Below are positions 1-10,761 of a stretch of 64,000 nucleotides of DNA, in pieces. This DNA comes from Climacium dendroides (Eukaryota; Streptophyta; Bryopsida; Hypnales; Climaciaceae): positions 30,809,029 to 30,873,028 of the forward strand of contig OX467083.1 in NCBI GenBank assembly GCA_950106755.1, written 5' to 3'. The position numbers and the translations under genes are program-made. Position 1 is the stretch's first letter. Every line of letters starts with the position of its first letter. The notes beneath the pieces were generated by a model that made no database searches, was not told the DNA's origin, and was given only the letters and a program-made list of their open reading frames with translations.

Positions 1-2106
1 TTTCTATGTAATTTCAACCCATTTTCCCACATATTGATTAAATTTCACAAGCTATGGGATTTGCATATTTTTCCTTAAAATGTTGAAAGACAAAACTTCA
101 CTATAGGTAAGGGCTAAAAAATGTACTTTTGGAATTTTAGACACATTGAATTTGCAATTGGTAGGGATTTATGCACCCAAATTTTAGCATGATGCACTTG
201 AATAAGTTAACTAAAAGATCCAATAGTTGGATTTGTTAGAAAATAAATATACATGATGATTTTAGCTTTGTTTTCCATACAAGAATTTTGAAGTATTTGG
301 GGGCCTCAAAACATTGCAATTAATTAGGTTAATCCTAAAAGGACATGTTGATCACCATAGAAATCAACCTTTTGGATACCATGTAAATCATTTGCTCAAA
401 AAACAGTTCCAAAGCCAACTCATTGGAGGTCAAACTACTAAACAAGACCTTCCCTTAGTTTCACACCAAATTCCAAGGATGAACATTTGCCAACTTTTGT
501 CCTATTTAGAAGATTAGATCCTCTATCATACATCAAGCATTTAAGGCCTTTTGCCATATAAGCCAAGTAGGTCAAGTTTGTAGGGGAGCTACAAGGACGA
601 AGTTTGGAATTATCTTGCCATATGGACCAATCAATGGACTGAGATCATATAAACTCCCTCCATGTATTGATTCCCTAAAGATTATCCAATCTCAACTAAT
701 GGGATTGTCCACTGATTTTGGTGAAACTTGAAATCCTCCTTCTTTGCTCATCAAGGCCAGCAAGACAATTGGTGTTCACTTCTTGTCTTCTAGTGTTTTT
801 TTGTTGTCTCTGCTCACATAGCACAAGGCCCTTAGGCCTCACGCCATGCTCCATTGGTGAACCAAAAAAACACTAGAAGAGAAGAAACGTTTCACTGATA
901 GTCTTGCTGTAGTGGATGAGCAAAAAACAAAATTTAATGCTTCACTAAAATCAAAGGACAATCCCATTCGTCAAGATTGGTCAATTTCAAGGAATTCAAT
1001 ATGTATGGAATTCTTAGTGCATCCGTATCCCTCCCTCACCCCCCAACCCACTCACTAGATCCACATGACAATGCAATTGCTCACTCACTTGAACCTTATA
1101 AATTAGCTTAACTCCCCTCATGAACTTTGCCCACTGATGGAGCATGGCAGGAGGCCCTTCCCTTCCCTTAGTGTCTGCCATGTCCTTCCCATGTTACTAA
1201 GACCCATGTGAAAGTGGAAATTCCAAGGAGAATGGTCCAAGACGACCCTAAACTACCAGATGATGATGAAAAGGTACTCAAACCAAATGGTGTGGTTGTA
1301 AGTTTGATACCTGGCACTGACAGGTGTGTTTACCTCGTGTGAAATCAGCCTCTCTACCTGACAGAAACTCCTCCCAGTGTGTTCTTCAATACACTTGTGT
1401 CCAAAGCAAAAAAAGGGGAGGGGAAAAAAGAAAAAATTGAAGGGGAAAACAGGGGATGGATGGCTTTTTTTACTACTACTACTTCTGATGTATGCATGTA
1501 TGTCTGTGCATCACACCAGATCACCCTCAATCCCTATCTTGCAGCAGACAGTGATGAGTTAAGTTGGAGACAGATGATAGCCCCATGTAAAGCCCTTTCT
1601 GAGCCTTCATATTTGCAAAAGACTGCCCATTGAATGCTGAAGACGGCTGCGGTGGAGCCTGCACCATTCCCTCCCCTCTGCATATAAATTAATATTCTCC
1701 CCCTTTTATGTTCACATGGCGTGGGGAAGGGAAGTAGTACAGTACAGCCCCCCTGGAGCAGTTGAACAGTCCTCTATGCAGGCAACAAATGGGGCTGCTG
1801 CAAACAGAAAGAAAGCTCCCAGGCCAAGGCTGAGCAGGGCAAGCAGGGCAGTCTGCTGCTGTGCTGGTGTCCCTTCAAATGCATAAAATAACAAGATAAG
1901 CTGAGAGTTTGTTGCCCTCTTCTGGCCATGGGCATGAACATACAGTACAGTACAGGACATCCATTCTGAAGTGGGTACCATAACTTCAATTCAGTTACCA
2001 AATTATCAACACACAGTATGGTGTGGTGTGGTATGGTGTTGCAGGTGTTTTAGGGTTTGCTGTGCTACCCATGCTTTCAAAACATTCTTGAGAGTGGAGA
2101 GCAAGT
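1..2106. other. AT-rich spacer without a recognisable gene
   Basis: No open stretch here resembles a known protein. Bases 350-545 hold a copy of a dispersed repeat described separately. Around 1,380-1,480 there are A/G-rich runs, and around 2,010-2,045 a short simple repeat built on GGTRTGGTGT. The stretch 1,000-2,000 is a little less AT-rich than its surroundings but shows no convincing exon on either strand. Confidence 0.6.
350..545 (+). repeat. Dispersed repeat D1, copy a
   Basis: This segment resembles 2,872-3,045 (same strand), 7,065-7,260 (opposite), 15,592-15,703 (opposite) and 38,155-38,330 (same strand). Shared landmarks are a TCAAACTAYTRTAAAAGA-like stretch followed by a CTTCCCTTT stretch, then AAGGATGAATAGTTGCA and a closing CATTCATCRRACA. 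The copies are diverged and no terminal inverted repeat or coding capacity was found, so the class of element is unknown. Confidence 0.55.
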
Positions 2107-2760
2107 AAGGTAGTATGCTCTTGAAAGCAACCATTTAACCCTTGAGCATCTAGAGTAAATTCAGTGAAATTCAGATTTTTTTGACTTCAATTCGCTCAAG
2201 CTTTCTCTTAAAAAGAGATTTACATCATCTAATCGTACTGATTGGTGGTTAAGAGAGACTTGGAGGTGTGGAGAAAAGGACACGTCTTTTGACCGTACTA
2301 CTCAAAAGATTATAGTAGTTAAACAATAATGTTTTTCAAAATGGAGAGGCTAGATTTTGGCCTCTGGGGCGCTCAGGGGTTAAGGGTTGGTTTGCTTTTT
2401 TCATAGGTTTTCGTGGACAAAAGTATTTTCATATCATTTTTTTGAGAAAGAAAAATAGACATGGAACATAACACAAGTGGGTTTGTATTTTTTTTCAAGC
2501 ATTTTTGAATTACTTATAAATTTTCAAAGATTAAAGACATAGGCACCTATTTGTGACTATAGGTCTCCTAAAATCTGTCCACTTGCAACTTGTGAAGAAA
2601 AAATCAAAGGCTACGATTGATTCTTGCAATAGAAAAATGATTTTTTTGCCTAAATGCATTCAATTGCTAAAGGGGTCCATTCAAAGATCACCTCATTTCC
2701 ATTCTCTCCCAAAATTAGGGTCCATGTGAAGGAGAAAGTCAATTTTACACCACACTACTT
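2107..2760. mobile_element. AAGGTAG-family MITE carrying a nested TTAA element
   Basis: The left end reads AAGGTAGTATGCTCTTGAAA and the right end, reverse complemented, AAGTAGTGTGGTGTAAAATT. The body from about 2,384 to 2,705 matches the better preserved copy at 29,684-30,096 (ACACAAGTGG, AGCATTTTTGAATTA, CCTATTTGTGAC landmarks). The element is interrupted at 2,139-2,379 by another transposon. It is non-coding. Confidence 0.75.
2139..2379. mobile_element. 241-bp TTAA-duplicating MITE, nested insertion
   Basis: The element is flanked by TTAA at 2,135-2,138 and again at 2,380-2,383. Its left end is CCCTTGAGCATCTAGAG and its right end, reverse complemented, CCCCTGAGCGCCCCAGAG. The host element's relative at 9,592-9,650 has one uninterrupted TTAA at the equivalent position (9,619-9,622), which is a related empty site. 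TTAA duplication with CCC-starting ends is the known signature of the piggyBac superfamily, but membership here is an inference because no transposase is present. Confidence 0.75.
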
Positions 2761-2871
2761 AACAAAGTGCCCTTGGCATTTAGATCTTGCTTTAGAAATC
2801 AAAGGCATGGATGCAGATCTCATATGTAGGTAGGAATGGGGGATGACTTAATCCTTAAATGCCGGGTTCGT

Positions 2872-3045
2872 GACCATAGAAATTAGCCCTTTTTGAACTA
2901 TGTAACATCATCTAGTTTAAAAAATCATTGGAAGTCAAACTATTGTAGAAGATTTCCCCTTTCCACCCCTAATTATGAGGATGAATAGTTGCATTTCTAT
3001 CCTACACAAGAGAATTCCTTGTCATTCATCAAACAAAAAAGGTTC
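2872..3045 (+). repeat. Dispersed repeat D1, copy b
   Basis: A diverged copy of the repeat at 350-545, in the same orientation, sharing the AAGTCAAACTATTGTAGAAG and GAGGATGAATAGTTGCA landmarks and the closing GTCATTCATCAAACA. It is non-coding. Confidence 0.55.
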
Positions 3046-3134
3046 GTCATAGCATTTATGGGTTAACCTTACATGGAAGCTTTAGGGACATTTTAGATGA
3101 AGTTGCTAAGTTTGTCATTTAGTAAGGAATGAGT

Positions 3135-3466
3135 AAGGTAGGAGGTCCGTAAATTGTCCATTGAAAAGTTAGAATTGAATTTGGGGGAGGTGAAGCTTAT
3201 TGAATTTTCTTTTAATTTTAGTAAATCTTCCTTGAAAGACAAGTAGAATAGGCATCTAACCCAAGTCGTTTATATTTTTTTGAGATTTGTAAAATTAAAA
3301 ATGAAATTTTGAAGTTGAAATGGCATGGTGCTTTAAAATTGCCCACCTCCTCAAATGTACACTATTTGTACATTATCAAAGGCTATAAGGAAGCCATATG
3401 TACAAATAGTGTACATTTGAGGAAGTGGGCGACTTTAGAGCTTGTGTTTTAAAAACCTCCTACTTT
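3135..3466. mobile_element. AAGGTAG-family MITE with internal hairpin
   Basis: The ends are AAGGTAGGAGGTCC on the left and, reverse complemented, AAAGTAGGAGGTTTT on the right. The left 150 bases match the start of the dimer at 17,427 (AAATCTTCCTTGAAAGACAA, GGCATCTAACCCAAGT). The right half holds a 43-base hairpin arm pair, listed separately. It is non-coding. Confidence 0.65.
3330..3441. other. Near-perfect inverted repeat (hairpin)
   Basis: Arms 3,330-3,372 and 3,399-3,441 are each 43 bases and pair over 39 positions, with two further G-U pairs possible and a central run of about 25 perfect pairs. The loop is 26 bases (3,373-3,398). The core of the 5' arm reads CCTCAAATGTACACTATT. A transcript would fold into a miRNA-precursor-sized stem, but nothing in the sequence shows that it is transcribed. 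Confidence 0.8.
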
Positions 3467-4432
3467 AGTGGTCGAAAGTAGAGCATGAGAGAGAAATAAG
3501 GTAAACAAGCCTTTTACCACCATGATTTGCAATCTAAATATCTTAGAATCAACTCTACAAGGAGTATATGTTTTTCCAGAAGTGTGTGCTTGTTTTACAC
3601 ATCAAAACCAAGTGAAATTATATTTTTGATGAAAATTATAATTTTTTGTGAATTTCTAAATGGTCTCCCTTGAAATTACAAAACCACACATAGAATAGAG
3701 TCATGATATAAACAACCAATAATTGTATTTTATATATTTAATGATACTCTTCAATAAAGGATGGATATTTATCCCTTATTGACATTAATGCATTGATTTT
3801 GTCAAAAAAATGAATGAACCTTGATGTTTTTTGAACAAAATTGGGACCAAAAGTATAGTAAGATGATATAATTAGGTTGGTTTACCTTATCTCCAACTTC
3901 TTTCAGAATTAGCATGAAAACAACAAGTTTACTCGTTTAAAGTTCAAAGTTTGGAAGGATTATGGTATAAGCATACCCCAAATAACCTATTCCAATAGCA
4001 TCCCTTCTTTATTGGGTCTGATTATGCCCTCTTGTATTATAATGTAGTGAAAATACTAGTAGAATGTTGGGCATGTAAGATTGAGCCTTAAGACTATAGG
4101 AATCTTAATAGTCTATTCATAAGAGGAGGTTGTCATTTAAATGGAAAAAAAATCCAACAAAAGTAGACAAAAAAGGATGTAGACATTTTTGATTAGTTAT
4201 GACTCGAGGCACTAAATATCGTCTCGATTTGTTGTTGAGATTTGATGATTTATAACTATCTCTATCATAAGGTGGCTAGTATAAATGAAAATTTGTACTT
4301 TAGATGTGCATGCATGATGTAAGGGGACCAAGTGCCTAGATGCCAAGTGATGGCCACTTCACACATATTAGGTAGTGGATTTTATTCTTAGAAAGCCTTG
4401 TCTATGTTTGTATGTATTGATGTATCATATAG

Positions 4433-4742
4433 ATGGGGAATTTCATTAAAACAACACCATTCCCCGACTTTGATAGTTTTACAGTTTATACGGGGTAATT
4501 TGAAATGTACACTAGTCCTACATGTCTAAAAATCTATACCATTCTTAGATATCTAAAATCTACATGACACTTTTACTATTCAAATTGCACAATCTAAAAT
4601 CCATACCTATCTTAGATTTCTGAAATCCATAAAAGCTTTAGATTTTAAAATCTATAATTGTCCAAAATAGCATTTTTATAATTTAGACTGGATGGTCTAA
4701 AAATGGGACACAAAATACCACCATTTTAATGAAATTCCCCAT
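4433..4742. mobile_element. ATGGGG-family MITE
   Basis: The left end is ATGGGGAATTTCATTAAAA and the right end, reverse complemented, ATGGGGAATTTCATTAAAAT. It is flanked by the four bases ATAG at 4,429-4,432 and at 4,743-4,746. A second family member at 59,725-59,899 is also flanked by an exact four-base repeat (ATTG). It is non-coding and the superfamily is not assigned. Confidence 0.7.
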
Positions 4743-5163
4743 ATAGGAGGCATTAGTATACATGTTTCTTTGTGTTGTGGTTGGAATTATTTTGCTATCA
4801 ATAATCTAATGTATTTCTTATTTAGTGAGGTAAAAATTCACTTAACTACTAATTTATAAATAGTTTTGACTAGTCCTTACAAAATATAATTATTTCTTCA
4901 AAGAAGCTTTATTTCATTCCATTCAAATATGAAAATTATGAAGAGTCTTGTATTATGGGGAATTAGAACATCTTTCTAAAAAATGACTTGAAGAAATGGT
5001 TTCCAAATTCAATTTTCACAATTTTTCAAAACTATAACACCTATAGAATATGCATTACATAGTACAACAATTTGACCATCAATATTGATATACTTTAAGT
5101 TCTATTTTAGAACTTCTACTAATATAATTTTTCCTTCCATCTTATACCTAACATTTTTCTTAA

Positions 5164-5755
5164 CCTCCAAAGTCCCATTGTCCTTGCAAGGGACAAAATG
5201 GATTTTGGATTGGCCCCTATAATCTCAATTTTTACCAATTTTTTTTAAAACTTTTCAATAAGACAAAAAACTTTTGAGATTTATGGGAATATAATTTTTT
5301 TTTCAATCGGTAATTGGGACCAAAGTTATTCCATAATAAACTCAAAACAAGGGAGATTGGGGCAAGAAAAAAATCCACAAAAAATTGAAATAAAATTTTT
5401 AATATTTTTTCTTGTAGATTATATATATATTTTCTAAAAGAGAATATTTGATTAATTTATTTGGATTAGTGATGTGAAAATTATGAAAATTAGCTTCTTG
5501 TTTTATAAGCAATCATAGCAACTTCTTGAAAGAAATTTTTTTCTTTCACTTTGAATGCTAATATCTTTCAATCTGTAGGGCCAAAAATCACAAAAAATTT
5601 ATCATGTGATTTAATACAAGTGTAGGACAAGATTATATAGTTAGATTCTAAAAATTATTTTTAAAATTTATTTTGTAGGTAAACATTTGTAGAAATAGTA
5701 GATTTGAGTGTTTTTGATATGGCAATGGCCTTAGGACTTTAGAGGTTAAGAATTA
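5164..5755. mobile_element. 592-bp TTAA-flanked MITE
   Basis: TTAA lies at 5,160-5,163 and 5,756-5,759. The ends are CCTCCAAAGTCCCATTGTCC and, reverse complemented, CCTCTAAAGTCCTAAGGCCA. The whole body is an inverted-orientation relative of the element at 34,268-34,883, sharing GATGTGAAAATTATG, AGCTTCTTGTTTTA, CAAAAATCACAAAAAA and CAAGTGTAGGACAAGAT-like blocks. It is non-coding. A further right end of this family (ATTTAGAGG followed by TTAA) lies near 6,112, and another (GTAGGGG followed by TTAA) near 20,543. Confidence 0.75.
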
Positions 5756-5759
5756 AATG

Positions 5760-7064
5760 ATTAAATGATTAGTTAAAAATAATTCCCTTAATTTTTCAAC
5801 TCAGTTCTCTATCATAAAGATTAAAATCCCCAAACCTTCTAGTACAAAAAACTTATGTAATGAGAAATCAAAGTTTAAAAACCTAGTTAAGCAAAATGAA
5901 AAAAATGTTTAATTCCACTTTGAACACGATCATCTTACAATCTACATGGTCAAAGTGTATGAAATTTTTTCCACACATTATCATACAAATCCTATTGCAA
6001 GACCTTATTATTGAACGTGTAAAAAAATAGTTTTTATTTCATAGCACCCCTTTGCATTAGAAATGGCACCTTTGAAGTATTTTTTGATGAAATATAGGCA
6101 CAACATTTAGAGGTTAAGATACACAAAATATCCTAATTTTGAATTGGATGGAAAAAATACACCTTGATTGAAAGATGTAACTAGTATTGTATATTTTCAT
6201 TCATTTCCAATGATCCAAACTAATAAAGCATTGAATTCTTTTTATGAAGGATAAGTATGGATTTAAAGCACTTCTGTAAATTAAATGTTCAAAATACTCT
6301 ACAATTTGGGTCCAAATATCCCTTAAGTTACTAATTTCTTTGGCTATTCCAAGTCAAAAATTGTCTCAAAACACTTTTGTTTGAAACAATGATGCTAAAT
6401 TCTTTATCCTTGTTATCTTTTGATAAATTCAATTATAAGATCTCTCAATTGCTTTTTTGAAAATTGTCAATTTCAATGGTAAGAATGTTGAAGTAGGAAA
6501 TTTATATCCTTTGTTTCTATTTTTTTTAATACAACTACTATATCAGAAATTGAGTTTTAAAATTTAAAATACTAAATTTGTAAAGGATTGTTACAATTGC
6601 CTATAAATTTCTATTTTGCTGATTCACATAAAATGATTAAGAGCTTTTTCTGCATGTATACATCTACAAAATCAAAACTAAATTGAAACTTAAAAAACAA
6701 TTTTTTTGTAGTTGATTAAATTGCTTAAATTTGCTCCCAAATAAAAAAATCTTATAACTTTTGCAATACTTACCGAAAGCGCACATAATAAAGCTTTACA
6801 TGACACGAAGAATATGAAGATTATGAGCTAGGTTAAAAATTTATGAGCTAAGATAAAATTTGAAGACACCAAAGTTACTCTAAAATACATATTGATCTCA
6901 ATATTGGTTGATGAAAGACTTTGGAGGAAAACATTATCTATATCTTGAAAACATCTCCACTATTGTACTTTAAATCTATAGCAATCAAACTTGTATTTCT
7001 AGCAAACAAAGTTAGCAATGTATAGCAAATTATGTTTGACCTATAAACAATGCTATAAACATTT
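5760..7064. other. AT-rich spacer, no gene seen
   Basis: No coding signal was found on either strand. The only structure recognised is the probable right end of a TTAA-family MITE near 6,112. Homopolymer A and T runs are common. Confidence 0.55.
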
Positions 7065-7260
7065 TGTGTCCAATGGATAATAGAGAATTCTTCTATGTAG
7101 GATAGAAGTGCAATGGCTATTCATCCTTGAAATTTTGTTGTAAAAAAGGGAGGTCTTGTATAATAGTTTGACTTCTAATGAGTGCTTCTGCATTTTTTTT
7201 AAACCAATGATTCCTACGACATTCAAAGGGATGATTTCCATGGTCACCAATCTCTCCTTT
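7065..7260 (-). repeat. Dispersed repeat D1, copy c
   Basis: A reverse-strand relative of the repeat at 350-545, best matched to the copy at 38,155-38,330 (ACAATAGTTTGAC-like, CAATGATTCC and GGGATGATTTCCATGG landmarks). The open stretches in this region show no protein family and are more simply explained by the repeat. Confidence 0.5.
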
Positions 7261-7369
7261 TTTCTTTTCAAATTGACAATGACCATTGCATTAAAAAACA
7301 CAAGAACACAAGAAAAGGAACAATTAGTCCAGCTCAAGTGGACAGGGTAACCTCGAAGGGAGGTTGAGA

Positions 7370-7456
7370 AATAATGTTCTAACACTAACCTTGCAAATCA
7401 CAATTAGTGTTATTGTTGACAATTAGTGTAGCCAACACTGTTCACCAATTTTAGTG
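7370..7456. mobile_element. Truncated right part of the TA-flanked MITE
   Basis: It closely matches 10,950-11,033, including CTAACACTAACCTTGCAAAT and the terminal ACCAATTTTAGTG, and is followed by TA. The left half of the element is absent. It is non-coding. Confidence 0.7.
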
Positions 7457-8156
7457 TAGTCCATTCTTAAAGAATTAGCAACGAGACACCAAAGCTTTGT
7501 TAGACATTGAAATAAGTTTATAGTCAAGGATAAAACACCACAAATAGTTGACAAGTGGTTTGGCTCTCCTTTAATGCTTTGTATTAAAGATAGTAGCATT
7601 CTAATTTATATTGGATATATATTGTGATGTTTAGTTTAGAAAAATTCTCAGAACATTATTTGACACATGGTTTAAACCTTTTTTCTTTCAATTTAATGAT
7701 ACATTCAATTACCTTTCAATGGAATAAACCATCTATTTATTTCAAGGATAAAGAATACAAAAAATTTACAATTTTATCTTCATATATCTTTGTCCCAATC
7801 CTAAAATGCTTTAAAAGATCTAAATGAGGCTCATTGATGATTTGGGGGATTATTGTAGAAATGAAAAACGCACCTATGCATCTATAAATCTTCTAATTTT
7901 TGTTTTACTACCCACCATCGATGCCTTGCATTCCACATAGCAATTGTACATTTTAAACATTTGAAGTTTAAAAAAAATGGTTCAAAGGTTCAACTTTAGT
8001 GTTTTAAATTTTATTTTCTTAGTTGTTAGCATGTAAATTAAGTATAGAACACCTACAAAAAGGATACCTTTAGAAGAAGTCTATTGTCCCAAAGTCTAGG
8101 GTGAACCACCACCCTTCTTGGCCTTTGGAAGTCATTTCAAAGGCCGAAATAAACTG

Positions 8157-8965
8157 ACCCCCTCGCTCGTCCCCCCAAAGTGATTCCAAGGGAGTAGGTA
8201 AAATACTCCACCCTATTATTATGTGTTTGATAAAATTTCTCTTCTACACACTTCTCCTTGCTCATTTGGGGCTTCTAATTCAAAACATGAACTCAAAATT
8301 AGCATATTTTCTCATGCATAGCAAGTAAAAAAATTTAAGTGTTTCCAGTCCGAGACGAGCAAGGGGGGCGACCTACGTGGAAGAGATAAGCTTGAGCTTG
8401 CATAAATTGCACATGCCACTGAAGTAAACCACCCCCCTCGCTCATCCCTGAAAGTGATTCCAAGGAAGTAGGTAAAACAAAGATCCCCCTATTGTTATGT
8501 GCTTGATAAAAATTCTCTTCTATACACTTCCCCTCACTCATTTGGGGCCTCCAATTGAAAACATGAACTCAATAATTAGCAAATTTTCTTGTGCATGGTA
8601 AGTAAAAAAATTTCAGCGTTTCCACACCGTGACTGGGACGAGTGAGGGGATCGGCCCACGTGGAAGAGATAAGCTCGAGCTTGTATAAATTGCACATGCC
8701 ACCAAAGTAAACCGATCCCCTCACTCATCCCCGAAGTGATTCCAAGGGAGTAGGTAAAATTAAAAAAAAAACTATTATTATGTGTTTGATAAAAATTCTC
8801 TTCTACACTCATTTGGGGTCTCCCATTGAAAACATGAATTCAATAATTAGCAAATTTTTCTCGTGCATGGCAAGTAAAAAAATTTCAACATTTCCACACC
8901 ATGACCGGGATGAGTGAGGGGATCAGCCCACGTGAAAGAGATAAGCTCGAGCTTGTATAAATTGC
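8157..8965. repeat. About three tandem ~280-bp units with G-box cores
   Basis: The landmark AAGTGATTCCAAGG recurs at about 8,180, 8,452 and 8,735, so the period is roughly 270-287 bp. Each unit carries a conserved core with an ACGTGGAAGAG-like G-box, GATAAGCT and TRTAAATTGCACATGCCAC. Inverted arms flank the core in the first two units: 8,353-8,372 with 8,430-8,449, and 8,635-8,654 with 8,712-8,731. In the third unit the 3' arm is lost. The core resembles a promoter module (G-box, GATA, TATA), but no downstream gene was established. Confidence 0.7.
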
Positions 8966-9018
8966 ACATGCCACCGAGGGAGCTACAAGTTGGGGCTAGG
9001 GTAGTGATTCATGTCATG

Positions 9019-9054
9019 TAAAGGACCGAGTAAAGGACCGAGTAAAGGACCGAG
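9019..9054. repeat. 12-bp tandem repeat x3
   Basis: Three exact copies of TAAAGGACCGAG lie side by side at 9,019-9,030, 9,031-9,042 and 9,043-9,054. Confidence 0.95.
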
Positions 9055-9146
9055 TCCTTGCCAAATCTCGTCTCCACGATCCGCAAATATTGCCCTTGTA
9101 CCCATCCTGTCGAAGCTCATTATTAGCGCAGTGCACACTCATTACA

Positions 9147-9236
9147 ATGGCTCTTCAGTTCGGAGGAGCGGAGGAGTTCGTACCGTTGTCAATGCCTGGC
9201 TGCAGCTTTGCAATCCCAGCTAAATTCACTGCCTGA
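9147..9236 (+). CDS. Possible short ORF or first exon, unidentified
   Basis: An ATG in a good plant context (TACAATGGCT) opens 29 codons that begin MALQFGGAEEFVPL and end at TGA. The local composition is less AT-rich than its surroundings and it lies downstream of the G-box tandem units, which could act as promoter elements. There is no recognisable domain. It could equally be a chance frame or the first exon of a truncated gene. Confidence 0.2.
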   Translation: MALQFGGAEEFVPLSMPGCSFAIPAKFTA

Positions 9237-9414
9237 AAACGAAGCCACCGCCATTTTGTGTAAACCCACCTGTGGTACATTCAAACCATGAAGCAGCTGG
9301 GGGCAAAAAAGAAAAGGAAAATGAAATTCAAGACTGAAATCTGATTGGTGGCTTGGATGATTTCTGTGAAAAAAATTCACATCTGACACCAAAGAGGAAA
9401 AAATTTCCCTTATT

Positions 9415-9585
9415 AACCCTTGAGTGTCCCCAACGCCCCAAATTTGGCCTTCTTCCAATTCATGTTTGACCATTCTAATCTTGTAAGTTGTCCTACCCTA
9501 ACTCTGAAGTTGTCCTACCCTAACTCTGAAGTTGTCCTACCCTAACTCTGAAGTTGTCCTACCCTAACTCTGAAGTTGTCCTACC
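9415..9585. repeat. TTAA-MITE end followed by a 22-bp tandem repeat
   Basis: TTAA at 9,415-9,418 is followed by CCCTTGAGTGTCCCCAACGC, which matches the right end (reverse complemented) of the 2,139-2,379 element. From 9,485 the 22-base unit AAGTTGTCCTACCCTAACTC plus TG repeats 4.6 times to 9,585, essentially without change. No matching right end of the MITE was recognised. Confidence 0.8.
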
Positions 9586-9591
9586 TAACTT

Positions 9592-9650
9592 AAGGTAGGA
9601 GGCTCAAAAAGCGCCCTTTTAAGGGATGATTTGCCTTTTTCACAGGTACC
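9592..9650. mobile_element. Truncated left end of an AAGGTAG-family MITE
   Basis: It begins AAGGTAGGAGGCTCAAAAAG, the same left end as 29,684, and aligns for about 58 bases. Its intact TTAA at 9,619-9,622 marks the site that is interrupted in the relative at 2,107-2,760. Confidence 0.7.
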
Positions 9651-9699
9651 TTAACCTCCAAAATGACAAAGAGGACAGAAAGTGTCCTCACACAATTTG

Positions 9700-10190
9700 G
9701 AGTCCAGTGTAAAGTGTTGTAACTTTTGCATCCAAGGTCCAAATTTAATAAAACTTGTTGGGAAAGTTGTGTTCTCCCCTCTAGTTTGTGTGGAAAATAT
9801 TTCAGATCAATCCAAGATGTACTGAGTTTTTTGGGGCCAATTGAAGCTCATAGCTTCAATTTGAGTTCACCAAACTGCATTTAGGGCTGCAACTTTGGGG
9901 GCTTAGATTCTTTTGTAAAACATTCACTTTCAATAGAAATTTGTTGGATTTTGTTCCCCTTGAAGTCTAGTTATTGTGGTAAAATTTTCATGTCAATCCA
10001 AGTTGTTGTGAATGTTTGGGAGCAATTTATAGTTCAACATCCTGGCATTTGGGGAGTAGAAAAAACTTCGGCGGCCTATTTCTTCTTCATACAAAGTCCA
10101 TTTTCAATAATTTTTTTGGGAAAAGTTGCACATACTAGTCAAGTATGTGAGGCAAAAACCTCATGTCAATCCAAGAAGTAATGAGTGAGT
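9700..10190. repeat. Diverged tandem repeat of about 175-185 bp
   Basis: The phrase TCAATCCAAG recurs near 9,809, 9,994 and 10,169. Each time it is preceded by a TTGTTGG-type stretch and a STCTAGTTDTKTG-like block. The three units are old and diverged. The frames open across them show no known protein. Confidence 0.5.
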
Positions 10191-10761
10191 GAGAAGCATT
10201 CTAGGAGGAGGAGGTTCAGCCTTAGATGTGTTTTTTGTAATTTTTCTTGTTGCTTTTTGACATTTCAAAGCTATCTTTTAGACACAGTGAGTTGATTGAA
10301 TGAAAAAAAATTCACCAATGTAAAGTTTTTTCATTTGAATAAGTTTAGAAAACAAATTTCACCTCCAAATGTGTTTTGGGGAAAATTTCAACATCTATTT
10401 TTGACACTAAAATATCTATGTGGCCAAATGACTTCAAATTTTGTACATATTATCTAAAACATATACACTACAAGATTGTACAGTTGAGATTTGTATAACT
10501 TGAAGATATCTACATCTATAGAGCTTCAAAAGCAATGATGTTTTTGAACCCTGGATATGGAATGTCACTTTGGGATTAACCTTAACAAAAATGCCGATCT
10601 TCCATTCATCCTTTGGGTGGAAGTTTGTTGCTCAATTTTGAATACCGGATGGATAATTCAGGCTCTTAGGGATTGGCTTCCATGTGGAATCGAGGGATAA
10701 TGAAGCCTGTTGATTGACATTGGAATGGGAGTTTTAAAAGAATTGAACTTCCATTCCACTA

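Noticed and set aside
1712..2001. Minus-strand frames of 75-89 codons with hydrophobic stretches
   Set aside because: Two frames overlap each other, composition is repeat-like, no start context or homology stands out, and no splice signals support them.
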